Positions 41,830 through 50,483 of a DNA stretch of 64,000 nt are shown one piece after another; position 1 is the stretch's first letter; each line of letters begins with the position of its first letter. The notes below the pieces were generated by a model. It was not told the origin of the DNA. It did not search any database and worked only from the letters and a program-made list of their open reading frames with translations. Source of the DNA: Pseudoalteromonas luteoviolacea DSM 6061 (GTDB lineage: Bacteria > Pseudomonadota > Gammaproteobacteria > Enterobacterales > Alteromonadaceae); the NCBI RefSeq assembly GCF_001625655.1, contig NZ_AUYB01000114.1:40267-104266 (forward strand). The letters are read 5' to 3'. A program made the translations under genes and the position numbers.

Positions 41830-43044
41830 ATGAAATTACCGATATATTTAGATTATGCTGCAACCACGCCGGTTGATCAGCGTGTTGCTGACGAAATGAT
41901 GCAATGCCTGACAATGGATGGTAATTTTGGTAATCCTGCGTCCCGTTCACACCGTTTTGGTTGGCAGGCCGAAGAATTAATTGACCAAGCGCGTAATGAT
42001 ATCGCTGATTTAATTAATGCTGACCCTCGCGAAATCGTGTTCACATCAGGCGCGACCGAATCAAATAACTTAGCTATTAAAGGTGCAGCTAACTTCTATC
42101 AAAAGAAGGGCAAGCACGTTATTACTGTTAAAACAGAGCATAAAGCAGTTATTGATACATGCCGTGAGCTAGAGCGTCAAGGGTTTGAAGTAACATATAT
42201 GGACGTTGAAGAAAACGGCCTATTAGACCTGAAAAAGCTAGAGCAAGAAATGCGTGATGACACAATTTTAGTGAGTGTTATGCATGTAAACAATGAGCTG
42301 GGTGTTATTCAAGATATTGCGACTATCGGTGAAATGTGCCGTGAACGCAAGATCATGTTCCATGTAGATGGTGCTCAAAGCGCAGGTAAAGTTGCGATTG
42401 ATATGAAACAATTGAAAGTTGATTTCATGTCTTTCTCTGGACATAAAGTTTACGGTCCTAAAGGTATTGGTGCACTTTATGTTAGACGTAAGCCACGTGC
42501 TCGCCTTGAAGCGCAAATGCACGGTGGTGGACATGAGCGTGGTATGCGTTCAGGCACCTTAGCAACACACCAAATTGTGGGCATGGGCTCAGCTTTCCGT
42601 GTTGCTAGAGAAGATTTTGAAAAAGATCATGCGCACATCAGTGCATTACGTAAGCGCCTAGTTGACGGCATCATGGATATGGAAGAGGTGTACTTCAACG
42701 GCACTGTTGACCAATCTGTACCAGGTATAGTGAACATCAGCTTTAACTATGTTGAAGGTGAGTCACTACTGATGGCTGTTAAAGATATTGCTGTATCTTC
42801 AGGTTCTGCATGTACATCAGCAAGCCTTGAACCTTCATATGTACTACGTGCATTAGGTCGCAATGATGAATTGGCACACAGCTCAATTCGTTTCAGCATC
42901 GGACGTTTTACTACGGAAGAAGAAATTGACTACACCATTAAGCTAATCAAAGACTCCATCGGCCGTTTGAGAGAAATGTCTCCTCTTTGGGAAATGTTTA
43001 AAGATGGCATCGATTTAGATTCAGTTGAGTGGGCACACCATTAA
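41830..43044 (+). CDS. iscS: Cysteine desulfurase IscS
   Basis: IscS is the PLP enzyme that takes sulfur from cysteine and passes it as a persulfide to IscU, TusA, ThiI and others. The 404-residue protein has K206 as the PLP lysine in SFSGHKVYGPKGIGALY, H104 in TVKTEHKAVID, and the persulfide cysteine C328 in SSGSACTSASLEPSYV. These are the same positions as in E. coli as far as I remember. It follows iscR by 24 bases with GGAGAAAG as ribosome site. Confidence 0.98.
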   Translation: MKLPIYLDYAATTPVDQRVADEMMQCLTMDGNFGNPASRSHRFGWQAEELIDQARNDIADLINADPREIVFTSGATESNNLAIKGAANFYQKKGKHVITVKTEHKAVIDTCRELERQGFEVTYMDVEENGLLDLKKLEQEMRDDTILVSVMHVNNELGVIQDIATIGEMCRERKIMFHVDGAQSAGKVAIDMKQLKVDFMSFSGHKVYGPKGIGALYVRRKPRARLEAQMHGGGHERGMRSGTLATHQIVGMGSAFRVAREDFEKDHAHISALRKRLVDGIMDMEEVYFNGTVDQSVPGIVNISFNYVEGESLLMAVKDIAVSSGSACTSASLEPSYVLRALGRNDELAHSSIRFSIGRFTTEEEIDYTIKLIKDSIGRLREMSPLWEMFKDGIDLDSVEWAHH

Positions 43045-43103
43045 GCAAGTCAGCTTATATTGACACTGTAGCAGGTATATAAGCGGTTAGTGAGGAAAGA
43101 GTT

Positions 43104-43487
43104 ATGGCATATAGTGATAAAGTAATTGACCACGTGGAAAACCCACGTAACGTAGGTACGTTAGACAAGAACGATCCGAATGTAGCAACTGGTATGGTTG
43201 GTGCGCCGGCGTGTGGTGACGTAATGAAGCTACAAATTAAAGTTTCTGACGAAGGTGTTATCGAAGACGCTAAGTTTAAAACTTACGGCTGTGGTAGCGC
43301 AATTGCTTCATCTTCATTGGTAACTGAGTGGGTTAAAGGTAAAACTCTAGACCAAGCAGCTGAAATTAAAAATACAGACATTACAGCCGAGCTTGAGTTA
43401 CCACCAGTAAAGATCCATTGTTCCATTCTTGCTGAAGATGCTATTCAAGCAGCGATTGCAGATTACAAAAGCAAACAGGCGAAGTAA
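43104..43487 (+). CDS. iscU: Fe-S cluster scaffold IscU
   Basis: IscU is the scaffold on which [2Fe-2S] and [4Fe-4S] clusters are built before transfer. The 127-residue protein keeps the cluster ligands C37, C63 and C106, the Asp39 that eases release, H105, and the LPPVK motif (residues 99-103) recognised by HscA. GAGGA lies before the ATG. Confidence 0.98.
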   Translation: MAYSDKVIDHVENPRNVGTLDKNDPNVATGMVGAPACGDVMKLQIKVSDEGVIEDAKFKTYGCGSAIASSSLVTEWVKGKTLDQAAEIKNTDITAELELPPVKIHCSILAEDAIQAAIADYKSKQAK

Positions 43488-43497
43488 GAGATAGATT

Positions 43498-43821
43498 ATG
43501 GCAGTGACATTAACTGAAGCAGCGGCAAATCGTGTGCAAACGTTCTTGAAAAATCGAGGAAAAGGCATTGGCTTGCGTGTAGGGATTAAAACTACGGGTT
43601 GCTCAGGTCTTGCATATGTTCTCGAGTTCGTTGACGAACTTGCAGAAGGTGATGAAGTGTTCGAAGAAATGGGCGTTAAAATCATCGTTGATGCAAAGAG
43701 TTTGGTTTATATCGATGGCACAGAGCTAGACTACACCAAAGAAGGTCTAAATGAAGGGTTTAAGTTCATTAACCCAAATCAAAAAGACGAATGTGGGTGT
43801 GGTGAAAGCTTTACTGTGTAG
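43498..43821 (+). CDS. iscA: Fe-S cluster assembly / iron-binding protein IscA
   Basis: IscA is an A-type carrier that passes clusters or iron to target enzymes. The 107-residue protein has the three conserved cysteines C35 (TTGCSGLAYVLEF), C99 and C101 (ECGCGESF). It begins ten bases after iscU. A hairpin follows before hscB. Confidence 0.97.
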   Translation: MAVTLTEAAANRVQTFLKNRGKGIGLRVGIKTTGCSGLAYVLEFVDELAEGDEVFEEMGVKIIVDAKSLVYIDGTELDYTKEGLNEGFKFINPNQKDECGCGESFTV

Positions 43822-43844
43822 CCAACGATAATTGAGATTGAGCT

Positions 43845-43868
43845 AAAGCCCTGCCTTGGTAGGGCTTT
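43845..43868 (+). terminator. Hairpin in the iscA-hscB gap, possible attenuator
   Basis: AAAGCCCT pairs with AGGGCTTT around an eight-base loop. Only a short run GCTGTATT follows, so this is not a classic terminator. It could reduce read-through into hscBA-fdx or protect the 3' end of an upstream iscRSUA RNA. Confidence 0.5.
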
Positions 43869-43884
43869 GCTGTATTAGGTCCGT

Positions 43885-44409
43885 ATGCGATATTTTGAAT
43901 TATTTAATTTACCAGCAGACTATAACGTAGATTTAAATTTGTTGAATCAGCGTTATTTAGAGTTGCAACGAGCTGTACATCCAGACAAGTTTGCTGGAAA
44001 AAGTGAGCGCGAAAAGCTCCTTGCCGTGCAAAAAACGTCTGAGATAAATGACGCACTTGCGGTGCTAAAACACCCTGTAAAAAGGGCTGAGTACATGCTT
44101 AGCGAGCAAGGCGTAGATATACGTGCCGAGCAGCAAACTTTACAAGACCCTGCATTCTTGATGCAGCAAATGGAGCTTCGTGAAGCGCTGGAAGATATAC
44201 AGCATAGCTCAGATCCTGAAACTGAAATAGATGCGTTTGAGTCGCAAATTAAGCTGTTGGATAAGCAATATAGCGACAAGCTGTCTGAGCAGTTAATAGC
44301 GCAAGACTTGTCAGTATTAGAAGTCGCTGCGGATAATGTTCGCAAGCTAAAGTTTATATATAAGTTACGCGAAGAGCTGTCTCGAATCGAAGATAGCCTT
44401 CTCGATTAA
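43885..44409 (+). CDS. hscB: Co-chaperone HscB
   Basis: HscB is the J-domain partner that brings IscU to HscA. The 174-residue protein begins MRYFELFNLPADYNVDLNLL. It has the HPDK motif at 32-35 and a C-terminal three-helix IscU-binding domain (ending VRKLKFIYKLREELSRIED). Its start lies 17 bases after the iscA-hscB hairpin. Confidence 0.96.
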   Translation: MRYFELFNLPADYNVDLNLLNQRYLELQRAVHPDKFAGKSEREKLLAVQKTSEINDALAVLKHPVKRAEYMLSEQGVDIRAEQQTLQDPAFLMQQMELREALEDIQHSSDPETEIDAFESQIKLLDKQYSDKLSEQLIAQDLSVLEVAADNVRKLKFIYKLREELSRIEDSLLD

Positions 44410-44441
44410 TTTAGCGTCACTACTTAAGTTAAAAGAGTACT

Positions 44442-46304
44442 ATGGCATTATTGCAAATTGCTGAGCCGGGGCAGAGCGCGGCACCACATGAACATAAACT
44501 CGCGATAGGTATCGACCTTGGAACCACAAACTCGTTGGTAGCTACGGTACAAAGCGGAGAAGCTAGAACTCTGCCAGATCTTAATGGTGAAGCGATGTTG
44601 CCTTCGGTGGTGCGTTATCACGCGGAGTCAGTTACCGTTGGTAAAGACGCTCAGTTGGCAGCAATCGAGGACCCGATTAATACACTTATCTCGGTAAAGC
44701 GATTTTTAGGCAAATCAATTGCTGAAATTGAAGCTAGATATCAACAATTGCCTTATGAGTTTACTGAACATCAAGGTGCTTTGGCTATCAATACAGTCGC
44801 TGGGCCTATCAACCCAATTCAAGCATCAGCGGAAATTTTGAAATCACTTTATCAAAGAGCGACAGAAAGCTTTGGCGGTGAAGAAATTGTTGGTAGTGTG
44901 ATCACCGTACCTGCATACTTTGATGATGCTCAAAGACAAAGTACTAAAGATGCTGCTGAAATCGCAGGGTTAAAAGTACTGCGTTTGTTAAACGAGCCGA
45001 CTGCTGCTGCGGTGGCCTATGGGCTTGACTCAGGTCAAGAAGGCGTTATTGCTGTATATGACCTGGGTGGTGGTACTTTTGATATCTCCATTTTGCGTTT
45101 GAATCAAGGTGTGTTTGAAGTGCTAGCCACTGGCGGTGATTCAAGTCTGGGAGGTGATGATTTTGATGCTTTATTAGTTGAGCATTTTAAGTCAGAACTA
45201 AATTTAAGTGACTTGACACCTCATGAATTACGTTTATTAATTCAAAAAGCAAAAGCCTGTAAAGAAGCGCTAAGTAGCTATGAAAAAGTAAATGTCAAAC
45301 TACCACTGCGTGATGAAGAGCACGTGGTGACGGTAACCCAAGGGCAGTTTGCTGAGTTGGTGGAGCCGCTTGTTAAGCAAACTTTGAGAGCATGTCGCCG
45401 TGCATTAAAAGATGCTGAAGTAACAAAAGAAGAAGTACTTGAAGCTGTTATGGTTGGTGGCTCAACACGAATGCCTGTGATCAGAAAAGCTGTGGGTGAG
45501 TTCTTTGCTAAAGAACCGCTTACCTCTATCGACCCAGATCGTGTTGTGGCAATTGGTGCGGCCATACAGGCAGATATTTTGGCTGGTAACAAGCCGGATT
45601 CTGATATGCTTCTTTTGGACGTATTGCCACTCTCATTAGGACTCGAAACAATGGGTGGCTTGGTTGAGAAAATCATACCTCGCAATACCACGATCCCAGT
45701 TGCACGAGCGCAAGAATTTACAACGTTCAAAGATGGTCAAACAGCCATGTCACTGCATGTATTGCAGGGGGAAAGAGAATTAGTCGATGACTGTCGTTCT
45801 CTAGCCAAGTTTAGTTTAAAAGGCATTCCAGCAATGGCTGCAGGTGCTGCACATATCAGAGTAACTTGTAAAGTTGATGCAGACGGCTTACTTAGTGTCT
45901 CAGCAACCGAAAAATCAACTGGTGTTCAGGCTGAAATTCAAGTCAAACCATCGTTTGGTTTGAGTGATGACCAAGTTGCACAGATGCTTAAAGACTCCAT
46001 GAGCTTTGCCAAAGAAGATATGCAAGCGCGTATGTTAAAAGAGCAGCAAGTTGAGGCTTTGAGAGTTTTAGAGGCACTTGAAGCATCGCTTGAAACTGAG
46101 TCCCATTTACTTAACGAAGATGAATTAAAGGCCCTGCGTGCGGCAATGTCGATGTTGGATGACAAGCGATTAAATGCATCTGAGCCTGAAGAAATAAAGC
46201 AAGCTATTGAAGTGGTTGATGGTGCAAGTAGTGAATTTGCATCTCGCCGCATGGATGTATCAATCAAACAGGCACTGCAAGGTCAGTCAGTAGACGAGGT
46301 TTAA
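44442..46304 (+). CDS. hscA: Fe-S assembly Hsp70 chaperone HscA
   Basis: HscA is a specialised Hsp70 that uses ATP to release clusters from IscU. The 620-residue protein has the N-terminal GIDLGTTNSLVATVQSGEA, ATPase motifs VITVPAYFDDAQRQSTKDAA, LNEPTAAAVAYGL and VYDLGGGTFDISIL, the VMVGGSTRMPVIRKAV segment, and a substrate domain starting LLLDVLPLSLGLETMGG. It lies between hscB and fdx as expected. Confidence 0.97.
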   Translation: MALLQIAEPGQSAAPHEHKLAIGIDLGTTNSLVATVQSGEARTLPDLNGEAMLPSVVRYHAESVTVGKDAQLAAIEDPINTLISVKRFLGKSIAEIEARYQQLPYEFTEHQGALAINTVAGPINPIQASAEILKSLYQRATESFGGEEIVGSVITVPAYFDDAQRQSTKDAAEIAGLKVLRLLNEPTAAAVAYGLDSGQEGVIAVYDLGGGTFDISILRLNQGVFEVLATGGDSSLGGDDFDALLVEHFKSELNLSDLTPHELRLLIQKAKACKEALSSYEKVNVKLPLRDEEHVVTVTQGQFAELVEPLVKQTLRACRRALKDAEVTKEEVLEAVMVGGSTRMPVIRKAVGEFFAKEPLTSIDPDRVVAIGAAIQADILAGNKPDSDMLLLDVLPLSLGLETMGGLVEKIIPRNTTIPVARAQEFTTFKDGQTAMSLHVLQGERELVDDCRSLAKFSLKGIPAMAAGAAHIRVTCKVDADGLLSVSATEKSTGVQAEIQVKPSFGLSDDQVAQMLKDSMSFAKEDMQARMLKEQQVEALRVLEALEASLETESHLLNEDELKALRAAMSMLDDKRLNASEPEEIKQAIEVVDGASSEFASRRMDVSIKQALQGQSVDEV

Positions 46305-46305
46305 A

Positions 46306-46644
46306 ATGCCACAAATTATCTTTTTACCCCATGAAGAGCTGTGCCCTGAGGGCGCTGCAATCGATGCAAAATCTGGTGATACAGTACTAGATGTTGCGTT
46401 AAAAAATGGCATCAGTATTCCTCACGCATGTGAAAAGTCATGTGCATGTACAACTTGCCACGTTGTGATCAGAGAAGGTTTTGACTCTTTAGAGGAAAGT
46501 GACGAGCTAGAAGATGATATGCTTGATAAAGCTTGGGGGTTAGAGCCTGAGTCACGTTTGGGCTGCCAAGCGATTATAAATGATGAAGACTTAGTTGTTG
46601 AGATCCCAAAATACAATCTTAATATTGTGAACGAAGAGCACTAA
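46306..46644 (+). CDS. fdx: ISC-type [2Fe-2S] ferredoxin
   Basis: Fdx is the adrenodoxin-like ferredoxin that provides electrons during cluster assembly. The 112-residue protein has cluster ligands C42, C48, C51 and C87 (ACEKSCACTTCHVV and RLGCQAI) and the acidic patch EESDELEDDMLD that binds IscS. It starts one base after hscA. iscX, which follows fdx in E. coli, is not present; a terminator comes next. Confidence 0.97.
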   Translation: MPQIIFLPHEELCPEGAAIDAKSGDTVLDVALKNGISIPHACEKSCACTTCHVVIREGFDSLEESDELEDDMLDKAWGLEPESRLGCQAIINDEDLVVEIPKYNLNIVNEEH

Positions 46645-46658
46645 TCGATATTTATTTT

Positions 46659-46693
46659 AAAAAAGGCTGTAGTTAACCACTACGGCCTTTTTT
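46659..46693 (+). terminator. Intrinsic terminator after the isc operon
   Basis: AAAAAAGGC and GTAG on the left pair with CTAC and GGCCTTTTTT on the right around a seven-base loop, with one small mismatch, 14 bases after the fdx stop. Confidence 0.9.
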
Positions 46694-46712
46694 GTTTTGG
46701 AGCAATGGTATT

Positions 46713-48146
46713 ATGTCTAGAGAAACATATACAGCACACTCAATTATTAATGGCCAACCTTACTGTGGTACAGGTACCTTGGAAGTGCTTTGCCCTGCGG
46801 ATAATTCAGTGGTGGCATTGGTTACAGAAGCAGATACACAAGCAACCGAGTTAGCAATCCAAAGTGCAGAGAAATGTTTCAATGTACTCAAAAGCTCCAC
46901 AGCAAAAAGCCGGGCCGACATTCTGTACCGCTGGTATCAGTTAATAATGGATAATCAGACACATTTGGCTGAATTGGTGACCTTGGAACAAGGTAAGCCG
47001 ATTAAAGAGGCATTGGCTGAAGTGGTTTATGCCGCAGGGTATGTTAAATGGTTTGCTCAGGAAGCTGAGCGCGCCTATGGAGCTGTGATCCCGGCTCATA
47101 CGCTAAATCACCAATTGACCACAGTTCAACAAGGCGTTGGTGTGGTTGTTGGTATTACGCCTTGGAATTTCCCCCTTGCAATGATCACGCGCAAAGTCGC
47201 ACCAGCCTACGCAGCAGGATGCAGCTTTATTTTAAAACCATCAGAGCTCACACCACTCAGTGCTATTGAGCTTGCGAAACTTGCTTTGGAAGCTGGATTT
47301 GAAGACGGTGCGCTTCAGGTTCTTTTGACATCTAAGCCCCATGCGTTAGTGGCACAACTTAATAGTCATCGAGCCGTGCGTAAGTTGACTTTTACTGGTT
47401 CGACATCAGTGGGAAAGTTATTACTTGAACAAACGGCAAAATCAGCAATGCGCACCTCTTTAGAGTTGGGTGGAAACGCGCCATTTGTTGTTTTTGATAG
47501 TGCAGATTTAGAGGAAGCAATCGAAGGATTAATGATTGCTAAGTTTCGTAATGCGGGACAAACTTGTATTGCTGCAAACCGTATTTTTTTACACAGCAAA
47601 ATAAAGTCGCAATTTATTAGCATGCTCAAGGAGCGGGTAAGCAACTTAACTATAGGTAGCACCCAAGATGCCGATATTGGTCCACTGATCACCATTTGTG
47701 CGAAGCAGAAGGCATTAGGTTTAGTTGCTGGGGCACTCAACCAAGGAGCTAAGTTGGTATACCAAGGTGAAGAATTGGAAGGGAATTTTATGTCACCGGT
47801 GATTTTGGAAGGTATAAAGCCCGACATGACCATTTTTGGGTCTGAGATCTTTGCGCCAGTTGTTTCGGTTATTGAGTTTGAAACAGAAGCGCAAGTAATT
47901 GATATGGCGAATAGCGTCGAAGTGGGCTTAGCAGCTTATATATACGCCACAGATATTGCGCAGATCCACCGGGTTTCTATGGGTCTCGATTTTGGAATGA
48001 TTGGTATAAACGAGGGGGCTATTTCAAACCCGGCTGCGCCTTTTGGCGGAATGAAGCAATCAGGCTTAGGAAGAGAAGGTGGCGCACAAGGACTTAGCGA
48101 ATACCTAGAGGTCAAATACCTTTGCCAACGTACTATCGTGAACTAA
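46713..48146 (+). CDS. NAD(P)-dependent aldehyde dehydrogenase, succinate-semialdehyde dehydrogenase-like
   Basis: This 477-residue aldehyde dehydrogenase superfamily member shows GVVVGITPWNFPLAMITRKV, CSFILKPSELTPLSAIEL, KLTFTGSTSVGKLL, SLELGGNAPFVVFDSADLE (catalytic Glu) and NAGQTCIAANRIFLH (catalytic Cys), with the C-terminal PFGGMKQSGLGREGG. The overall pattern is closest to GabD-type succinate-semialdehyde dehydrogenases, but substrate calls in this family are often wrong. The ATG at 46713 has GGAG upstream. No other gene for GABA metabolism is adjacent. Confidence 0.85.
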   Translation: MSRETYTAHSIINGQPYCGTGTLEVLCPADNSVVALVTEADTQATELAIQSAEKCFNVLKSSTAKSRADILYRWYQLIMDNQTHLAELVTLEQGKPIKEALAEVVYAAGYVKWFAQEAERAYGAVIPAHTLNHQLTTVQQGVGVVVGITPWNFPLAMITRKVAPAYAAGCSFILKPSELTPLSAIELAKLALEAGFEDGALQVLLTSKPHALVAQLNSHRAVRKLTFTGSTSVGKLLLEQTAKSAMRTSLELGGNAPFVVFDSADLEEAIEGLMIAKFRNAGQTCIAANRIFLHSKIKSQFISMLKERVSNLTIGSTQDADIGPLITICAKQKALGLVAGALNQGAKLVYQGEELEGNFMSPVILEGIKPDMTIFGSEIFAPVVSVIEFETEAQVIDMANSVEVGLAAYIYATDIAQIHRVSMGLDFGMIGINEGAISNPAAPFGGMKQSGLGREGGAQGLSEYLEVKYLCQRTIVN

Positions 48147-48178
48147 AGCGTTTCAACCCTCTAATATTCAAAAAATAA

Positions 48179-48220
48179 AATTGCAAAAATTGTATTTGGA
48201 ACAATGCAATTTTTGCAATT
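48179..48220. repeat. Perfect 14-bp inverted repeat upstream of the nucleotidyltransferase gene
   Basis: AATTGCAAAAATTG (48179-48192) and CAATTTTTGCAATT (48207-48220) are exact complements around a 14-base spacer. They lie 33 bases after the aldehyde dehydrogenase stop and 64 bases before the next start. The stem is almost all A-T and no U-run follows, so it looks more like an operator pair than a terminator. Confidence 0.75.
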
Positions 48221-48284
48221 ACTTTAAATTTGTGAAAAAGCTAGGTAGACTCCTTGCTCTAAAGAAGTTGCTAGTGAACAAACA

Positions 48285-49172
48285 ATGACGAATGCAATAT
48301 TACCTACACTGGTCGTTTTAGCCGGTGGTTTAGGGACACGTTTTGGAGGTGGGAAGCAAATTGCTGAACTTCCAAAAATAGGTAAGACAATTATGGAACT
48401 CAGTATTATAGATGCACATAATGCTGGCATTAGGCATGTGGTGTTAGTTGTCAATAAAAACGTACGGCCAATTATAGAGTCCAGAATATTACCCAGATTA
48501 CCTGCAAACTTAAGTGTAGAGCTGGTTAATCAATCTGTAGATGAAGTGCCAAGTCGCTTTGCCTCACTTGCTGCCCAACGCCAGAAGCCTTGGGGTACAG
48601 GACATGCCCTTTTATGTGCAAAGCCTTATGTACCAAACAATGCTGTTGTAATTACCGCCGACGACTATTATGGACCTCATGCATATGTTCAATTAGTTGA
48701 ACATTTTTGTAAAGAAGATCATGACACTAGCAAAATGGCAATAGTAGCCTATCCTTTAAGACTGACAATGTCTGATGTGGGTGGAGTCAACAGAGGTATA
48801 TGTACTGTATCAAATCATAACCTCTCTTCGGTCCAAGAATATACAGACATTAAATGCGCTGAAAATGGTTTTATTGGAGTACATGGTACACAGTTAAAAC
48901 AAATCGATGAAAGCGTACTCGTATCCATGACATGTTGGGGTATTACTAAACCATTGTTCACACATTTGGAGCAGCAGTTTGAGCGCTTTTTAGAATGCCA
49001 TGACAGCGATGTCAAAAAAGAGTATTATCTACCCGATTGCATTCAGCATATGATTAATTTAGAGCAAGCTATCGTGCGTGTGTACCCTGCACGCGATAGA
49101 TGGTTTGGTGTTACCTATAAAGAAGAAATAGACAGTGTCGCAGGAAAAATACATGAACTACGTCACGGATGA
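48285..49172 (+). CDS. Sugar-phosphate nucleotidyltransferase
   Basis: This 295-residue protein belongs to the NTP-transferase family that activates sugar-1-phosphates to NDP-sugars. The signature is VVLAGGLGTRFGGGKQIAEL near the N-terminus, with KPWGTGHALLCAKPYV and VITADDYYG (the metal-binding acidic pair). The form resembles the group that in Bacteroidetes sits next to NahK-like kinases. It overlaps the following kinase gene by 20 bases, so they are coupled; together they would turn a free HexNAc into an activated sugar. The nucleotide used is unknown. The ribosome site is weak. Confidence 0.8.
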   Translation: MTNAILPTLVVLAGGLGTRFGGGKQIAELPKIGKTIMELSIIDAHNAGIRHVVLVVNKNVRPIIESRILPRLPANLSVELVNQSVDEVPSRFASLAAQRQKPWGTGHALLCAKPYVPNNAVVITADDYYGPHAYVQLVEHFCKEDHDTSKMAIVAYPLRLTMSDVGGVNRGICTVSNHNLSSVQEYTDIKCAENGFIGVHGTQLKQIDESVLVSMTCWGITKPLFTHLEQQFERFLECHDSDVKKEYYLPDCIQHMINLEQAIVRVYPARDRWFGVTYKEEIDSVAGKIHELRHG

Positions 49173-50286
49173 ATTAGCCGCAAGTTTAATTACTACACCC
49201 ATTTACAAGGTAAGTATGGAATATCGTTCTATCGCTGAACATTTGGCTGAGCAGTATGGCCTGTCAGGTGAAGAGATCTCAATGAAACCCATTGGAAGTG
49301 GGCATATAAACACAACTATGCTATTGACGGATGGAAGTCGCTCATTAGTCGTTCAGAAATTAAATACCATTGTGTTTCCCAATCCAGAGCATTTAGTCGA
49401 CAATGCTCGTTTAATTGAGCAGCACCTTGTATCAAAATCGCAGGTAGGTTTGTATGGTTTGGGGATCATAAAGCATGTTGCCACGACATGTGATAACTAC
49501 CTAGTAGAATATCAAGGTGAAGTATGGCGTGCACTTGAGTTTATCGGCAAAAGCTACAGCGAGGATGTAGTTGATTGTGCAATAAAAGCGCAGACTGCAG
49601 CTGGCGCTTTTGGTGGATTTGCAAACGCGCTAAACGATTTTGACGCCAAGCGCCTTAATACGGTAATTCCTGACTTTCACAATTTGGGAATGAGGATTGA
49701 AAAGCTAGAACAATTGATAGCGAATGACCCTCATGGGCGCAGCAAATCATGCGTTGATGAAATAGCATTTTGCCAGTCTCAATTTGCGCTTGCACAAGAA
49801 GTGAAAGCAGTTGAAGCTACTTTACCTCTGCGCGTTTGCCACAACGATACAAAAATTAATAACATGCTTTTTAACTCTGAAACGGATAAAGCAAGAGCAG
49901 TTATTGATCTTGATACGTGTATGCCAGGTTACTGGTTGTATGACTTCGGCGATATGGTCAGAACCTTTTGCTCACCAGAGCAAGAAGACTCAACGAATTT
50001 GAGCAATGTGGTTGTCCGCATTGATATTTTTGAAGCGATTGTTAATGGCTATATCTCCGCTGTTGCGGATAAGCTGACCGAGGCCGAAAAGCAAAGCTTC
50101 ATTCTTGGTGCTAAAGTTATGCCCTTGATGATTGGAATTCGTTTTTTGACTGATTACTTAGACGGTGACAATTACTTCGCTGTGAAGCACGACTCACATA
50201 ACCTTGAGCGCGCGAGAAATCAGTTTGCGCTGTACAAAGATATCGTAAATAAAGAAGCGCAATTAAGCGCTATCATAAATACATAA
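49153..50286 (+). CDS. Phosphotransferase-family kinase, N-acetylhexosamine 1-kinase-like
   Basis: This 377-residue protein has the aminoglycoside-phosphotransferase fold. It shows the nucleotide loop PIGSGHINTTMLLTDG, then VVQKLNTIVFPNPEHLVDNA, the catalytic RVCHNDTKINNMLF (HxDxxxxN) and VIDLDTCMPGYWLYDFGDMV (metal-binding Asp). These match the NahK subgroup, which phosphorylates GlcNAc or GalNAc at the anomeric carbon. The ATG at 49153 is preceded by AGGA at eight bases; an in-frame GTG at 49135 is the alternative. The gene overlaps the nucleotidyltransferase gene and is closed by a terminator. Confidence 0.78.
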   Translation: MNYVTDELAASLITTPIYKVSMEYRSIAEHLAEQYGLSGEEISMKPIGSGHINTTMLLTDGSRSLVVQKLNTIVFPNPEHLVDNARLIEQHLVSKSQVGLYGLGIIKHVATTCDNYLVEYQGEVWRALEFIGKSYSEDVVDCAIKAQTAAGAFGGFANALNDFDAKRLNTVIPDFHNLGMRIEKLEQLIANDPHGRSKSCVDEIAFCQSQFALAQEVKAVEATLPLRVCHNDTKINNMLFNSETDKARAVIDLDTCMPGYWLYDFGDMVRTFCSPEQEDSTNLSNVVVRIDIFEAIVNGYISAVADKLTEAEKQSFILGAKVMPLMIGIRFLTDYLDGDNYFAVKHDSHNLERARNQFALYKDIVNKEAQLSAIINT

Positions 50287-50310
50287 AAAAGCGCCTAGGC
50301 GCTTTTTTTT
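50285..50310 (+). terminator. Intrinsic terminator after the kinase gene
   Basis: AAAAAAGCGC pairs with GCGCTTTTTT around a CTAG loop and begins within the stop codon of the kinase gene. It separates the kinase from the GH109 gene. Confidence 0.9.
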
Positions 50311-50483
50311 ATGCGTTTAATCGCATCCTTTTGCTTTGCTAAGCAACCTTGTATAAGTTAGCGTGACAAACTCCTGCATTGTACTCGTTTTGTAGTGTCA
50401 AAGGCAGCGCTGTTTCATTTTGAATTCAAAGTCAAAGAACTAACAAACATCAATAAAAAAACAGACTTACTCTAGGAACAAAG

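Noticed and set aside
45278..45730. 150-codon antisense ORF within hscA
   Set aside because: Its Ser/Thr-rich translation has no recognisable fold and arises from the codon pattern of hscA on the other strand. The same applies to the other long antisense ORFs in mutL, hisS and the aldehyde dehydrogenase gene.
46645..46712. iscX after fdx
   Set aside because: Only a terminator fits in the 68-base gap; no 60-70 codon ORF is present on either strand.
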